DNA of 64,000 bases from Fragilaria crotonensis (Eukaryota > Bacillariophyta > Fragilariophyceae > Fragilariales > Fragilariaceae), in NCBI GenBank assembly GCA_022925895.1, contig JAKSYS010000075.1:1-64000 (forward strand). The letters run 5' to 3'. Position 1 is the stretch's first letter. The number at the start of each line of letters is the position of its first letter. This document shows, piece by piece, positions 10,383 to 22,251 of the stretch. The position numbers and the translations under genes were made by a program. Below the pieces are notes generated by a model. The model was not told the origin of the DNA and ran no database searches. It saw only the letters and a list, made by a program, of their open reading frames with translations.

Positions 10383-13262
10383 CTAATACTTAGTGTTTGT
10401 AAATTCTCCTGGCCACTTCTCGTATGCTAATGTCTCCATCACAATAGATTGGTCTTCCTTTATGGTGATAACAAAACACGGATTGAAAATGGCGGCTGGT
10501 GATATAATCACATATTCAGGCGACCACCACCATTCCGTCAGCAACACAGACTTAACACCAGTTCGGTTGAGTGTGCATTGAACAACAAGTCGGTATTTGT
10601 CGTCATCGTTTGGAACAACAGCATCCTTATTGAATACGACAGCCACAAGTTTGCATGGGAAGTAATCAACACCAGCTTCTTGATTGCCATCTGCTTTGGT
10701 TTCAAATTTGACTAACATCCAATCATAGATTGCATTTCCAGATTGGAAAGCAGGATGACATCGAAAGGTGAATGCATCACGTTTGTACTGTGTGCAAATA
10801 TGAACTCGGGACCAAACTTTTCGCATAAGAAAATCAGCAAAGGGGTTGGCAAAGTCAAGTGCTCAACTTTAGTGGTACTTGACCAGCACTGTCGATAAGT
10901 AACATTACCAGGCTCAGTGGTCGATGGCTCGAGGTGGATCGTGCAAGTGGTAGCTAGGTCCGTACTTTGTGAAATGCTCGAAATTGGGCTTTGCGCAGTT
11001 TTCTTATTGTCTTGCGTAGTGTTTGAATTTGTGCTTGGTGGGGTGATGTTTTCGTGTGACAACAGCGACGGAGTGTCAAAGATTCTCTCATAAACTGTTT
11101 CAATAATACCTGAAGCAGCCAAACGTTGTGCAGCTTGGAGCTCGTAATCAATTCCCTGATGACGTTTCTGGGCACGCCTTCCTGGTTGCTTTGCGGCGGC
11201 AATCAAAAGAGATTCAGGACGTTGTGCACAATAATTGGTGGGTGCACCAAACCTTGACATATCATCAACAATATGCAGTAACTCGTGGAATTTCGGAAAA
11301 TTCCAGCGGTTGGATTTTGTTGTGGGTAGGTAGTTGCTGCACATTTCCATCAGTACTTTGATAGAAAATTGTGCTGATTCTTTGGCAGTTTCAGCGTCTT
11401 CTAAATTCCAAAACGTGTCTCGGTTGAGCCATGCATCAAAACATAGCATGGCCTCGAGTAATTCCACTACATCAGTCAGAGATGTATCTGTACGTTGTTT
11501 CAGCGCAGATTCCAAAATTTGCCACCCTTCATGGTATTGCGCCAAGATTACAAACAAAAAAACCAAACCGAGTCGCTCTGAAGCACTAATCTTGGTCAGA
11601 TTTGTAATGCCATTTGTGAAGTCAGTAGCAGGGTATTCACCTCGCCAAGTTTGACGGTGAGATTTGTGAAACTTTAATGCAAGATCGTCAAGCAATGCCT
11701 TTTTGCTTGCCGGAACATTATCCAAAACAAGAAAGGTTACCATTTCAATCATACCCTTACGATACGCGTGCATGGTTTCCACAGGAGTTGCGCCGAATAT
11801 TCCACGTACAGGATCAGCCAGTGGCATGTGATTGAATGCATTATCCAACTTGTGCTGAGACCAACGTGACCGGAGTTCTTTGTCTTCACTTTGAGCGATA
11901 AAATCCATATTGCGAGAAAGCAGAAAGGTACAATTAACCTCTGGATTGTCAAGGTCGTCGTAACTGACATCACAGGAGCGACAATGCCTTTTAATTAAAG
12001 GGTGTGTGGTCCATATCGACCACACAACATATCGCCTTCTTGCATGTCTTGGATGACAAACAAAATGCACGTAACAATATCCACCGTAATGCTTCCATTA
12101 GGTCCAATAGGAAGAGTTATATTTCGAAGACGATTGTTGGCAGAACGGAATGTATTTAAGACAACACGAAGCTCGGCGTGATAGTTGCCAATGTTGACAC
12201 CTTGTTTTTGGTTTGGTTTTGCGCTGAGGATTTTTTTGATTTTGGAAGAAATCCATGATACCCCAAGCTTTGAATGTTCGACGAAATGATTCGGTAAAAT
12301 TGCGGGCGTAAACATGTAAGGTTTTAAAGAAAACCTATCATTTCCTGTCACGGAAGTGCGATCAATCCATTGAATAATAGGAACAAACAGCTGACGAGAA
12401 GGGTCGCTGATGAAGCGCTGATAAGCAGTACGGTATACACTACCAGACAATGCTTCACCAAGAACATTGCCAGGACTTTCATAACGCAAAGGGAGCATTA
12501 AAGTTGATAGCAAGATTTTCTGGCTTCATGACACTGGGGTTTTGGAGCAGGCGTAGAAGTTGAGGAACAAAATCAAAAACAATCACGTTGCTTGAGGAAC
12601 CGTCAACACGCCGCACGGGTTGAATAGAGGGGCGAAGAAGGGGCATTAGGTACAGACTTGAATAAAATATCAACATTTGCATTCCGTGTAACACCGCCAG
12701 GTGGTTGAAAACTGTATCCATCATCTTTAGCGGATAAAGCCCATTCAATAATCAAACGAAATGCGTAATCAGGAGCATTTATGTCGTCCAGTAATTTCAA
12801 CAATGCGACGGTCCACTTTTGTTGAGTAGTGTACATAAATCCACTACTGGACAAAACAGCACCTTCTTGCGGTGGCCGGAAAGCAAAGGTAGGCACGTCA
12901 AGACAATTGCTTTCGTTGTCGAAAATGGCGTCTTCGTCATCGCATGGCAAACTGTGTGCATCGGTAACTGCAAATCCCAAATCCTCTTCATCGTCAGGAA
13001 GAGGCGGTATGTTGTTTACCATGTCGCGGCGTAACACAGAGGGCTTTTTGGTGTTTGTTACAACAGTAGAGGAGGTGGCATTTTCGCGAGTAATGGAACG
13101 TAAATTCAAATGACCGTGAACATATTGTTCGCATGACGCTGATCTGCCAATATGTTGAGTAAATGCCGACATGCTGGTGTACGCCTTTCCATCCTGAGGA
13201 CAAAATGGATTCTCGCAATAAATTGGAGCACATCCTTGTTGCTTCCGGCGTCGTTTCGACAT
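10383..13262 (-). mobile_element. Plavaka/CMC-like DNA transposase gene
   Basis: The ATG at 13262 opens a basic N-terminus with a zinc-finger-like CENPFCPQDGKAYTSMSAF...H...C (about residues 17-45), then an acidic linker. Next come a conserved LLKLLDDINAPDYAFRLIIE-WAL block, an RFSLKPYMFTPAILPNHF region, and an RSC...DDLDNP segment before VRGIFGATPVETMHAYRKG. The core near the C-terminus has FPKFHELLHIVDDMSRFGAP and a following PESLLIAAAKQPGRRAQKRH. The end reads FRCHPAFQSGNAIYDWM. This order of blocks is what I recall for diatom Plavaka-like elements of the CMC (CACTA-related) group. The frame changes about four times (near 12630, 12500, 12030 and 10800), so this copy is probably inactive unless the breaks are base-calling errors. 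I could not find matching terminal inverted repeats, so element borders are unknown. Confidence 0.65.
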
Positions 13263-13557
13263 GTTACATTCATAAAAGATAGAGACGGCGGTGATGCCTG
13301 TAGGACAAGGAAGACATTTGGTACTACATGTTACACGTATCATATCATACATCGTACTGATCACTAAACATAATACCAGCACGCTATACGTCAGACGAAA
13401 CAGCGTATACTTACTGAGGATCATAATTCGGAGACGAAACAAATGCTTTGATTGGTGAAACAGTGCGTAAAACGCAAAAGTAAAAACGAACTTGCTGCAG
13501 TTTCGTAATTACAAAGGGTTTAGACCCCTGATCTTTTGAAAAGGGAACGGGAATTGC

Positions 13558-15293
13558 CTACTGTTCTTGTAAAATGCTAAAGCGGGATATTTTCAGTTCC
13601 TGAGGAGCGTAGGGAAAACATACGTGATGCACGCATGTCGGAGGATTTTTTTCCAAAAATACGAACATTCGTACGGAATTACGAAGTAATGAGTTATTAT
13701 AAACATCATGACATCGGATCTGCACTCTTAGATGTACGCTGCGAACGAGGATGAGCAAATCAAGAATGGGCATCAACTGTTCATCTCCAGTCATCTTGAT
13801 GGCAATTATGACAAGGTCTTCAAGGTCATCATGATGCTGTAGAAAGCCAGTGAACTCAGCAAGGGTTGGAGTATAACCAAAGGAAGCAATTCTGAGGGTA
13901 AAACTGGCGATTTCTGACTCCAGGCCAGGATGTCTGGAGTGGATGAGTGTGGGAGGTTCTTTGGATTCTCCCTGGCATTGCTTTCTGGCTGGGGGAGGCT
14001 GATACCTTGATGGTGAAGGATGGAATGGGAGGTTAAAAAGATGAGCAAAGAGACAGTCATGGAGATCTTTGCATGTCTTCTGAAGGGTGGTGAAGCCAGA
14101 TGGATTCATGCACCCGGGAGCTTGAAAATTGGATTGTGAGCAGGTTGGGCAAAGTTGGTCAAGGTGGTAACTTTTGCGGTAGGAATGCTTGGAGTGTTGG
14201 CTCTGGACTTGTAGGTGAGCGTGGAGGCGAATTTGGAGCTTGGGGCGTTTTCAAGTCGCTCAGATCATCGGTGAGATCGATTACGTTGTGTTTGTTGGGG
14301 TTAGTGCGGCGCTTGGCGGCAGTAGTAGTGTCCTCTGTAGTAATAACATCAGTAGGTCCAATGTTATTGCTCATAACATTGGTAGATGCAGCAGGTAAGG
14401 TAGTTTGACCGTTTTTGTTTGTAGTTTCGCCCATTTTGTTGTAGTAGTTGTCCATGGTAGTTGTGGTTGTAGTGGTCTGCATCTTGCAGCCTTCTTGGTG
14501 GTAGAAGTAGCCCTGTGGCTAACTTTAGTGTCCTGCTGTGGTGGAGCTGCAAAGCCTGCTGCTTGCGCCGTCGGGGTGGAGGTTGCGATCCTCTTCAATA
14601 ATATCATCGATGTCGTCGGAGGTTAACTTGCAGACGTCAAAATAGGCGGGACCTTTCTCAGAGGTGCGCCTCTTCTTCTTGTTGTTTGGGAGGTCCTGAT
14701 CGCCATCAGGGGTAGTGGTTGGAGAAGGGATGTAACGGACACGGGAGGAGCTTGGATTTCTTCGGAGATCCATAGGCTAGGCACCTTTGTAGAGGGCGGG
14801 ATGGGTGGGCGTGTCAGGAGGACAGGAGATGCGCCGAGTTCGGCGGGGTAGTCGACGTTAGCGTCGAACGCGTCAGGTTATCGCCTTTGGGGCGGACCTA
14901 GAGGGCGAGGGGCAAGGGAGGGCGGAGGTAAGTTCTTCATGGTGGGCTTAAAAGTTCTGTTGCCTTCAAGGGTGAGTTTAAACCGTTGCTGGCGAATCCA
15001 AAAGGCGAGGGAAATTAATAGCAGTTAAGCGTAGGTTCTTAACGGCCGTAGGTAGATTCGACCAATGATCGAGACATCATTGGTCGAGTATTTTTCCTCG
15101 ACGGTAGAGCCTTGACCGGTGGTACGAGGCGAGCAACCATGACAGTATTCGTGTGATCGGTACGCGAGTACTGGCCGACGGTAGACTTAAGGTTAGTAGG
15201 ACCTAGAAGTCTGCCGTCGGACTTGACGGGAGAGGAAGCGAACGTGACGGATCGTCCAGCTTTGGGCGTAGGAGTCCTGAAGATGTGGACCAT
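13558..15293 (-). other. unrecognised coding-like stretch, broken or spliced
   Basis: Minus-strand open segments follow one another from 15293 (MVHIFRTPTPKAGRSVTF) through 14773 (MDLRRNPSSSRVRYIPSP, then KKKRRTSEKGPAYF), 14482 (Thr-rich, then VIDLTDDLSDLKTPQAPNSP) to a more ordered end (14109-13558; SFGYTPTLAEFTGFLQHHDD). The composition (basic, Pro/Ser/Thr-rich N-part, helical C-part) suggests one protein read through introns or frame breaks. I recognise no domain. It borders the transposon island and may belong to a mobile element. No function is proposed. Confidence 0.3.
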
Positions 15294-15846
15294 GATGGTA
15301 GATTTGTTGTTACAAATATGTAGAAGATGTAGAACTAAGTAGTAAAGGCCTTTACTGTTTTTGGTTTGTGGAAATTATAAGTTAAAATGTAGATGAAATG
15401 AAAGTGAGATCTCCAATATTAGTTGAGTCTCACAAAAGTTATGTTGCTTTAATCCCACTTGTTGAGTGGTGTTTGAGTTATGAATCCCATAGTAAAGTTG
15501 TGTTGTCAATAAAATTGACAACATAACAGATTTGAATACTTAGGGAAACTCAGGGCAACATGATTTAAATTCCTTGCGTGGTCGCGGGATCCAGAGTTCT
15601 GATTCGCAGAACTACTGGAACGAGTCACGGACAGACGAAGGAAAATAAAGGACTGTCTACCGTATTACCGTATGGTATTTAACCTTACAGTAATTACGAG
15701 TGACAGTGTGACAGAGTGACAGTAGATCTTTAACACACATGACTACAGTACCAGTACCACGTATGCATACCATACCACCATACCACCATACCACCATACC
15801 ACCATACCACCATACCACCATACCCAATACATGTGCAATGTGCACC
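15294..15846. other. spacer with hairpin and microsatellite
   Basis: No gene. It contains a perfect 10-bp-arm hairpin with a 3-base loop at 15501-15523 (TGTTGTCAAT-AAA-ATTGACAACA) and a CCATA-type microsatellite just before the MITE. Confidence 0.6.
15768..15826. repeat. CATACCAC microsatellite
   Basis: About eight copies of an 8-bp ACCATACC unit in direct tandem. Confidence 0.9.
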
Positions 15847-16165
15847 AGAGACGGGAATTTCAAACCCAGCCCACCCAAACCCACGGCCCACCCAAACCCA
15901 TTGGGTTAAGGGTGGGTTTTGGGTGAGCTCAGGACTTCATGGGTGGGTCTGGGTGGGCCGGCAAATCATAGCAAAAAATGACAGTAGATGTTTGCTACCG
16001 GTAGTAGTAGAAACATATACTCCAGTACTAACTACTGGGTTTGGGTGGGTTTGGGTAGGTCTTGGTAGATCGTATGGGTTCTGGGTGGGTTTGGGCTGGT
16101 ACTTCCGTGAGCGTAGCTTTACGTGGGTACCCATGGGTTTGATATTTTCAGAAATTCCCGTCTCT
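15847..16165. mobile_element. Mutator-like MITE, 319 bp, perfect 15-bp TIRs, 9-bp TSD
   Basis: The ends are perfect inverted repeats: AGAGACGGGAATTTC at 15847-15861 and its complement at 16151-16165. A perfect 9-bp direct repeat, ATGTGCACC, flanks it at 15838-15846 and 16166-16174. A 9-bp duplication with short TIRs fits MULE-type non-autonomous elements. The inside is built of TGGGTTTGGGTGGG words in both orientations, so each half can fold back on the other. No coding sequence is supported inside. Perfect ends and target duplication indicate recent insertion. Confidence 0.85.
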
Positions 16166-16390
16166 ATGTGCACCCATGCATACCCCAATACGTGGCCAGC
16201 AGTCACTTGCGGATCTTGTCTTTCACAAGAAATCTACAGAAAACAGTGTTCGCACTGTTGAGTGGCTAGTAGTAGACAGTAGATGTACGAGCACTATCAA
16301 CGACGATGACACCTTGCAGGTAGCTCATCACTTTTTTATTGATCATCACATCATCACTAATCACCACATGCCACCCCATCCCATCAGACC

Positions 16391-17355
16391 ATGATTGCAC
16401 TATTACCACGACTGCTGCTGCTGATCGCGATGTGTTTCTTAGTTAACAGTTTCGGAAATGCAAAGTGCAGTACACGCTTCAAACATTCAACAAGTGTGCT
16501 GCTAGCGCATGGCCTCGATCGCCGTTCCGCCCTTGCCACGTCGATGGCTATCCTAACGGCATCGCGTCTACCCCCTGCCCAGGCTGATGCTCCTGATATT
16601 CTTGCTCCTATAACTGATAAAGTCCTTATGGATGTGCGAATTTCTCGTCAGGATGGAACGTTTTATGTCCGAGACGATCTTGAAGATACTCCGGAAAACA
16701 AAGTGTTCTATGGACAACTCACAATTGGGCTCTTTGGTAATGTTGCACCAAGACTGTCAAGGAGTTTCTATCATATGTAGATATCAACTTCAACCCTGCG
16801 GATGAAAATCCTCTGCCATCCTACGCTCGTAGTTCCTTTGTCAGTTTGGATCAATCAACTGGATTACTCCTGGGCGGAAACATTCCTAGTCTGGAAGTCA
16901 CTGAATTTGGAGGCTCAACAGCTCTCAAATATGGTGGCCGCATCTTAATGGCTCCTCTTTGGTTCGATGGGCAGCAGACAGAGCGAATCTCTCACACAAG
17001 AAAGGGGTTATTTACCCATCGGACATTGGATGTGGCACCCACATTTGGGATAACCACAAGACCAGCTACAGAACTCGACGGCACGCACACCGTTTTTGGC
17101 CAACTCATCCTGGATGATACGAGTCAAAACTTCCTAAACCTCGTACAAGACCTGCCTACCTACTCCATGGAACGACCTCGTGGTGATCCGCGCCAGGAAA
17201 CCGCCATGGACAATGTGGCGTCGGCTGTCTTCAACTCTCAGCGAGAAATCTTTCGATCGGCGGCCCAAACTTTGGGAGACACGAGGGTGAGCAAGTTGTA
17301 TCCGGGAAAGTTGTTACGACGCGTGGAAGTGACGCAAATCCGACACGTGGTGTGA
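16391..17355 (+). CDS. thylakoid-lumen cyclophilin-type peptidyl-prolyl isomerase
   Basis: Cyclophilins catalyse cis-trans isomerisation of Xaa-Pro bonds. The N-terminus is a signal peptide (residues 1-25), followed by a plastid transit region and then a twin-Arg hydrophobic segment ending ASRLPPAQA (DRRSALATSMAI...), the form expected for Tat-dependent thylakoid-lumen import. The domain starts with VLMDVRISRQDG and GQLTIGLFGNVAP and continues with GRILMAPLW, GLFTHRTLD and HTVFGQLILD. The catalytic Arg/Phe motif of canonical cyclophilins (FHR..P.FM.Q) is not apparent, so isomerase activity is uncertain, as in several lumenal cyclophilin-like proteins. One base seems to be missing near 16755 (after NVAP), where the frame changes; downstream it is open to the TGA at 17355. 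The product would be about 321 residues. Confidence 0.7.
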
Positions 17356-17826
17356 GGAGCGCTTGATGCACCCTAAAGTCATGAAGTGCGAAAGCTCTAG
17401 AGACAGAAGCATCAACCAATATCCCCATGTCAAGTGTCCCTCGATATTCTAAGGATCAATACGCAGCGCTAGAGGTGTGTGTGAACTTACGCGCGCCCGG
17501 CTGCTTCAAGAATCTTCCTGGTATCCTCGCAAAGCTATAAGAACCTTCACCATCGTTAGTTTACCGCATTTCTCGCCCGTCCCTTTTACATGTGTCACAT
17601 CAAGACTAAGGATGGCATGTTTCCAAGGCCGTCCCTGATTATTGTGAGCATTATGCACAGTCAACATCGGTGTAAGGTACCTCCAGTTTTTGCGTACTGT
17701 TCCAGCTTATCAATATGGAACTAGACTCGTCACGTCTGCTCCGGCAGCAGGACAGTCCAGACATTTCCATAACGACCCGCATGATACCAAAATGATTGAT
17801 TGCGACCCAAGACATGACCACCAGTA
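17356..17826. other. spacer between convergent genes
   Basis: No gene, repeat or RNA recognised. It lies between the ends of the cyclophilin and sulfotransferase genes. Confidence 0.4.
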
Positions 17827-19068
17827 TCACTTTTTCGCTTTAGAGTCGACAAAACATCCATACTTGGTACAATTCAACGCCGCCGCGGCCAATTTGTAGC
17901 TTCCTCCATCGTGACAGGGATCAATGTCCCAGCGTTCCAGAAGGTTTCCAAAGTGGTCAGGAGAAGAAACGTGAACGCCCTTGGATGGCAAAAAGTACGT
18001 TCGAATCCATCGTGATCCATTGCGCGCATGTGCCATCAACACTTTGCGGAGATGCGCGTGTTCAGGATCACATATATTGATCTTCTTGGCGTTCCTCTCT
18101 TCTGCCTCTTTCTGAGACAAGTCCTTGCGCCCAGGTTTGAACCAGACCATCGGCGGCAGTTCATTCCTTAGATGGAGAAATTTCTGTAAATCCTTGCGAA
18201 ATTGCCATGACCGTGTTTCATTGGATCATTGAGTTGATCGACCTCGTATAGGAATACGCGTCCGGTAAGGTTATACTTCTCAAGTAGCGCTGTCCCCAGA
18301 GCGGCATCAATGCACGTTCGGCTTTGGTCTGTCGCGTTTTCCCAACATGGCAAGATTGACGTGAAAACCGGCTCGGTTCGTACATACGCCATTTCCGTTC
18401 TTGCTGCAGGATCCAATGAGCTTTGAAAGGTTCAACATTTGGATGTTGTTTTGTATCCGGTGATTATAAAAGATTCGAACCACTTGACAGGATGGCGAAT
18501 CCCTACAATCATGTCTGTGTTTGGAAAGAACCGCGCATAATTCGTCAAGGCAAGTTTGTTCTCAACATCTCGCGGACACTTGATCCTCTCACAAAATCTC
18601 CAGCGGGAAAGTCGGCATACATATCGTTAATCAGGCGCACATGCTGATTACTGCCGAGATCGCATCGTTCATCCTTGTGAATGTGTACTTCGGGGTTTTT
18701 GGCGAAATAGTGCATCAGCGTTGAGGTACCGCATTTTGGAAATGCACTGATCGCAAAGTTAAGAGCCATTGGGGATCGCCCACCACATTCCAACCATCGA
18801 CTATCTCATTTATCTTGGGTCTGGGATTTGGTTCGTACGGGCGAGGCGACCATTGGTTAACTTGTTTTTGTGATGTATTCAGAGTTGAGGGAAGAAATTG
18901 TTTTGTCTCAACATTGAGTGAAGAGAATGCGTCCGGTAGGTGGAGCATTGGATTATCGGCGAAAGCATTTTCACTTGTCGACCCTGCTACCTTGAAAGAG
19001 ACTCTGAGTAATTGGCACAGGCATATCATCACCACCACAACGCAGGCAACCAGAACTTGCACGGTCAT
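17827..19068 (-). CDS. membrane-anchored (Golgi-type) sulfotransferase
   Basis: It would transfer sulfate from PAPS to a carbohydrate or other acceptor. The ATG at 19068 (MTVQVLVACVVVVMICLCQL) gives an N-terminal signal-anchor, then a stem region. The PAPS 5'-phosphosulfate loop is NFAISAFPKCGTSTLMHYF (about 18755-18700). The 3'-phosphate motif region is IVGIRHPVKWFESFYN (about 18515-18460). Further conserved diatom-type blocks are GVCTNRAGFHVNLAMLG, RVFLYEVDQL, KKINICDPEHAHLRKVLM, and SRWIRTYFLPSKGVHVSSPD near the stop. About four one-base frame changes (near 18780, 18560, 18350 and 18180) interrupt it although every block is preserved. That points to consensus errors or a very young pseudogene. 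The acceptor is unknown; diatom cell-wall or mucilage polysaccharides are possible. Confidence 0.65.
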
Positions 19069-20064
19069 TTCGACAACGACCTGTCCTCCAACAGCTTCAA
19101 ACTCCAAATAGTGCCTGTGATGGCAACCTTCAGCTCGCAAAAAGTTGGTCTGCATGAATTGTGTGAGGTGTTTGTCAACGCTTACCGCAACGTACAATTG
19201 TACTTGGAGCACCGTACTACGTCTTCCATTGCTGGCACGAACTGATACTCGGAGGAGTAGTCTTGCATACAGAGCTCGTAGTGTCATAGTGTGCTGTCGG
19301 TACCTGGTACTGAATGGCGATTACTGAATGATTAATCAAAATTAATGCATACTCCAATACTCCAGTAAAGTACGTCTACAAGTACATCGAGTACCACGTA
19401 AAAGCAACTTTTACTCGAGTTCTGGAGTACTCGTTCTTATTGCAAGTTGCAAGCAGCCACAGCCTTTGAGTATGTATGATACTCCGAGTACATATCCTAC
19501 TCCTTTTTAAATTTGGTTTGTGCGTGTGTGTGTGTGTGTGTCTGTTACGGAGTATGACCACTCTGGGGTACTGTTGTACTGTTACGTGGATTACATGTAC
19601 TACAGGTCTACAGTACATAAATCGACGGTAATTTATGTTGAAACGACAGTGTCTTACATTACTGTAGTACCGTACTGTAGGAATTCAAAGCTACTGGACG
19701 GAATAGTCATCGAATATGCTGTAAACAGGTTGTTTCACAAATGCTACTGTAAACACCAGTATGTATCATACGCCTCCGATCAGTTGTGAGGAACCCACTA
19801 GAGTATATACAAAATACAAATACCAAATACATTTATCGCATAGATGCAACTGTATGCCGGTCAAGGGCGGGACTGATGACGGATGACGGCGTGGATGCAT
19901 AGCGAGGGGGGAAAGTGGAAAATAGCAGTAAGCGTTTTGTTGATAACCCGCCATTGCGGAACGGAACATAGATGAACATAAAAGAGGTGAAGGGATAATC
20001 ATTCCTTGAGGCATGATACCCGATTACTATCCATAAACGCTACATCTTCTGCCTGCCAAAGCGA
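19069..20064. other. GTAC-rich spacer with GT microsatellite
   Basis: No gene is supported. It holds a (GT)n run at 19520-19542 and many GTAC-containing words (19350-19480, 19560-19680). It should carry the promoters of the divergent sulfotransferase and CysRS genes. Confidence 0.5.
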
Positions 20065-22170
20065 ATGAAAGGGCGCTCTTCTCTCATGCATACCACTGCA
20101 ATTCGAAGGTTTCATGGCGCGACGTCGGTCGTCGTACCCTGTTCGTACCGGTCTACTGGTCGATCGTTAAGACCTACCCGAAGCCCAGGGCGACCACGAA
20201 GGGACCATTTGTCGAATACGTCACAGCTATTTCATTCGAATCGCCTCTGCAAGTCAGCACCACCGCGACAAGATGGCTTCTATCTCTACGACTCACTGTC
20301 AGAAACGTTCAAATCTCTCCCCTTGATTTCGATGAACAAGGGTTTGGCATGGTACACATGCGGACCAACCACGTATGCCCCTGCTCACTTAGGTCACGCG
20401 AGGACCTATGTGTGCTTAGACATTGTTCGTCGCGTTCTGGAACATCATCTTGACCAGAACCAACAACCACCACCACTCTTTGTCATGAACATTACTGATG
20501 TGGATGATAAGATCCTAGCTACCTCCCAGGAAACGGGAGAACTACCGCTGGATCTAGCGAGGCGATTCGAACACGATTTTTGGAGAGATTTGGACGCCCT
20601 TAATTGCCTGCGACCACACGTGGTAACGCGAGTTTCTGAACATGTATTGTCCGATATCGTTCCTTACATTCAGCGCTTGAGCGACCAAGGGATGGCGTAT
20701 GAATTAGACGATGGCGTCTATTTCGATTTGAGATCTTTTGACGAAAAACTTGGAAAGGTGACTAAATATGGAAAGCTAGCTCCACCTTCGATTGCCACAG
20801 ATTTCTTTTCTATTGGAAACGCAGATGCCTCGGAGCATACGAACAAAAAGGATCCTCGGGATTTTGTACTGTGGAAGAAGCGAAAGCATGGAGAGGCGCT
20901 TTTTTGGGATTCGCCTTGGGGTGAGGGGAGACCTGGTTGGCATATTGAATGCTCTGCCATGATAGAGGCGGTTTCTAATGCCTTCAAGGATACTCACGAG
21001 TTCATGTTTCATGCTGGTGGAGTCGATCTTAAGTTTCCTCATCACACGAATGAAATCGCGCAATCAGAAGCCTATAACGCAAATCGCCTCGAGCAACAAC
21101 ATCGAGAATGGATTCCACACTGGGTCCACACAGGACACCTTCATATCGATGGACTGAAAATGTCGAAATCGCTCAAGAATTTCGTCACGATCGAGGAGTT
21201 ACTTGACGACCACAATGGGGCCTCGTCGCTGTCATCGCCTGCGGACGACTTTCGTCTTTGGTGTCTCGGCCTTGCAGGCTCGTACAGAGGTCAAGCTGTC
21301 TTCTCCATGGAACGCATCCACGAGGCGAGGAGCGTACGTGAGAAGCTGGTCAAGTTTCTACTCGATGGTTCTGAATGGTTGGACGAATCTAGAGACTCTG
21401 GACCAAGGAATTGGATGCAGACAGATATAGATTTATACAAGAGAGCCAATGAACGGTTCACCAAGTCTCAGTCAGCTATTCTGAACGATTTAGACGGAAA
21501 GGTGTTCTTACAGGAGCTTGTTGCTATCGCCGACATGGGTAACGCGTACCTACGAACACCCCCTGTCGGGTCAGCTGGAGCGTTGGAGCATTGCATATCA
21601 TTGTTGAGAAAATCGTTGTCGCTTGTCGGCTTTTCAGAAAAGACTGTTAGAGTCGGTTTGAGGCAAACTTCTTCTGAATCCCCTCATGCAATTGTTGGAG
21701 GTACGAGAGCATTGATTGAGGAGTTCGTCAACTTTCGAAGCGGGGTTCGCAATGCCGCTCTTGTCAATGTCCGAAACGGAGAATCGACAGAAACCGTACG
21801 GGAAATTCTTCGATTGTGTGACGAATCTCGTGATCTTGCGTTTCCCTCTATTGGCTTGCAGCTCATTGACGGGGACAGTGCAAAGTCATGGCGCTACTGT
21901 TTACCTCACTCTCAAGGTCCTTCTGCCTCGGTCGCCGAGGTACCTGTTACGAAGGCGATTCAATTGGGAGACATCCCGCTGGAAGACTTCTTCAAGGTTG
22001 GACAATATGTTGGTATGTTCAGTGAATTCAATGATGACGGCGTTCCGATCACAAACTCAGACGGGTCAGTTATCTCCAACCGCCAAATGAAAAAGCTGAT
22101 GGCGAAAAGGCAGAAACATGAGGAACGTTTGCGTCATGCTGCTGAGGAAAAAGCTCTGCAAGCCTCTTAA
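20065..22170 (+). CDS. CARS2: cysteinyl-tRNA synthetase, organellar form
   Basis: It charges tRNA-Cys with cysteine. The class I HIGH-type motif is in TCGPTTYAPAHLGHARTYV (about residues 93-111) and the KMSKS motif in DGLKMSKSLKNF (about 368-378). The zinc-site Cys of YTCGPT, the PGWHIECSAM segment and the HAGGVDLKFPHHTNE segment are all present. The first 70 residues are Arg/Ser-rich with few acids, a likely mitochondrial and/or plastid presequence, so the enzyme is probably an organellar or dual-targeted one. The C-terminus ends with a charged helix (QMKKLMAKRQKHEERLRHAA). The 701-residue frame is unbroken and intron-free. It ends 81 bp from the convergent DUF3506 gene. Confidence 0.93.
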   Translation: MKGRSSLMHTTAIRRFHGATSVVVPCSYRSTGRSLRPTRSPGRPRRDHLSNTSQLFHSNRLCKSAPPRQDGFYLYDSLSETFKSLPLISMNKGLAWYTCGPTTYAPAHLGHARTYVCLDIVRRVLEHHLDQNQQPPPLFVMNITDVDDKILATSQETGELPLDLARRFEHDFWRDLDALNCLRPHVVTRVSEHVLSDIVPYIQRLSDQGMAYELDDGVYFDLRSFDEKLGKVTKYGKLAPPSIATDFFSIGNADASEHTNKKDPRDFVLWKKRKHGEALFWDSPWGEGRPGWHIECSAMIEAVSNAFKDTHEFMFHAGGVDLKFPHHTNEIAQSEAYNANRLEQQHREWIPHWVHTGHLHIDGLKMSKSLKNFVTIEELLDDHNGASSLSSPADDFRLWCLGLAGSYRGQAVFSMERIHEARSVREKLVKFLLDGSEWLDESRDSGPRNWMQTDIDLYKRANERFTKSQSAILNDLDGKVFLQELVAIADMGNAYLRTPPVGSAGALEHCISLLRKSLSLVGFSEKTVRVGLRQTSSESPHAIVGGTRALIEEFVNFRSGVRNAALVNVRNGESTETVREILRLCDESRDLAFPSIGLQLIDGDSAKSWRYCLPHSQGPSASVAEVPVTKAIQLGDIPLEDFFKVGQYVGMFSEFNDDGVPITNSDGSVISNRQMKKLMAKRQKHEERLRHAAEEKALQAS

Positions 22171-22251
22171 AAGGACGGCAGATGAATCCAATAGCTATTT
22201 ACAATTGTGGAGCGTGTGGCTTACTTTCTACAGGTGTACTCCGTATAGTGC

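Noticed and set aside
372-13262. Polinton or other virus-like element
   Set aside because: No capsid, packaging ATPase, protein-primed polymerase or retroviral-type integrase is visible; the transposase is Plavaka-like.
15860-16140. Internal telomere repeat
   Set aside because: TGGGTTTGGG words lie in both orientations inside a bounded MITE with target duplication, so this is element content, not a chromosome end.
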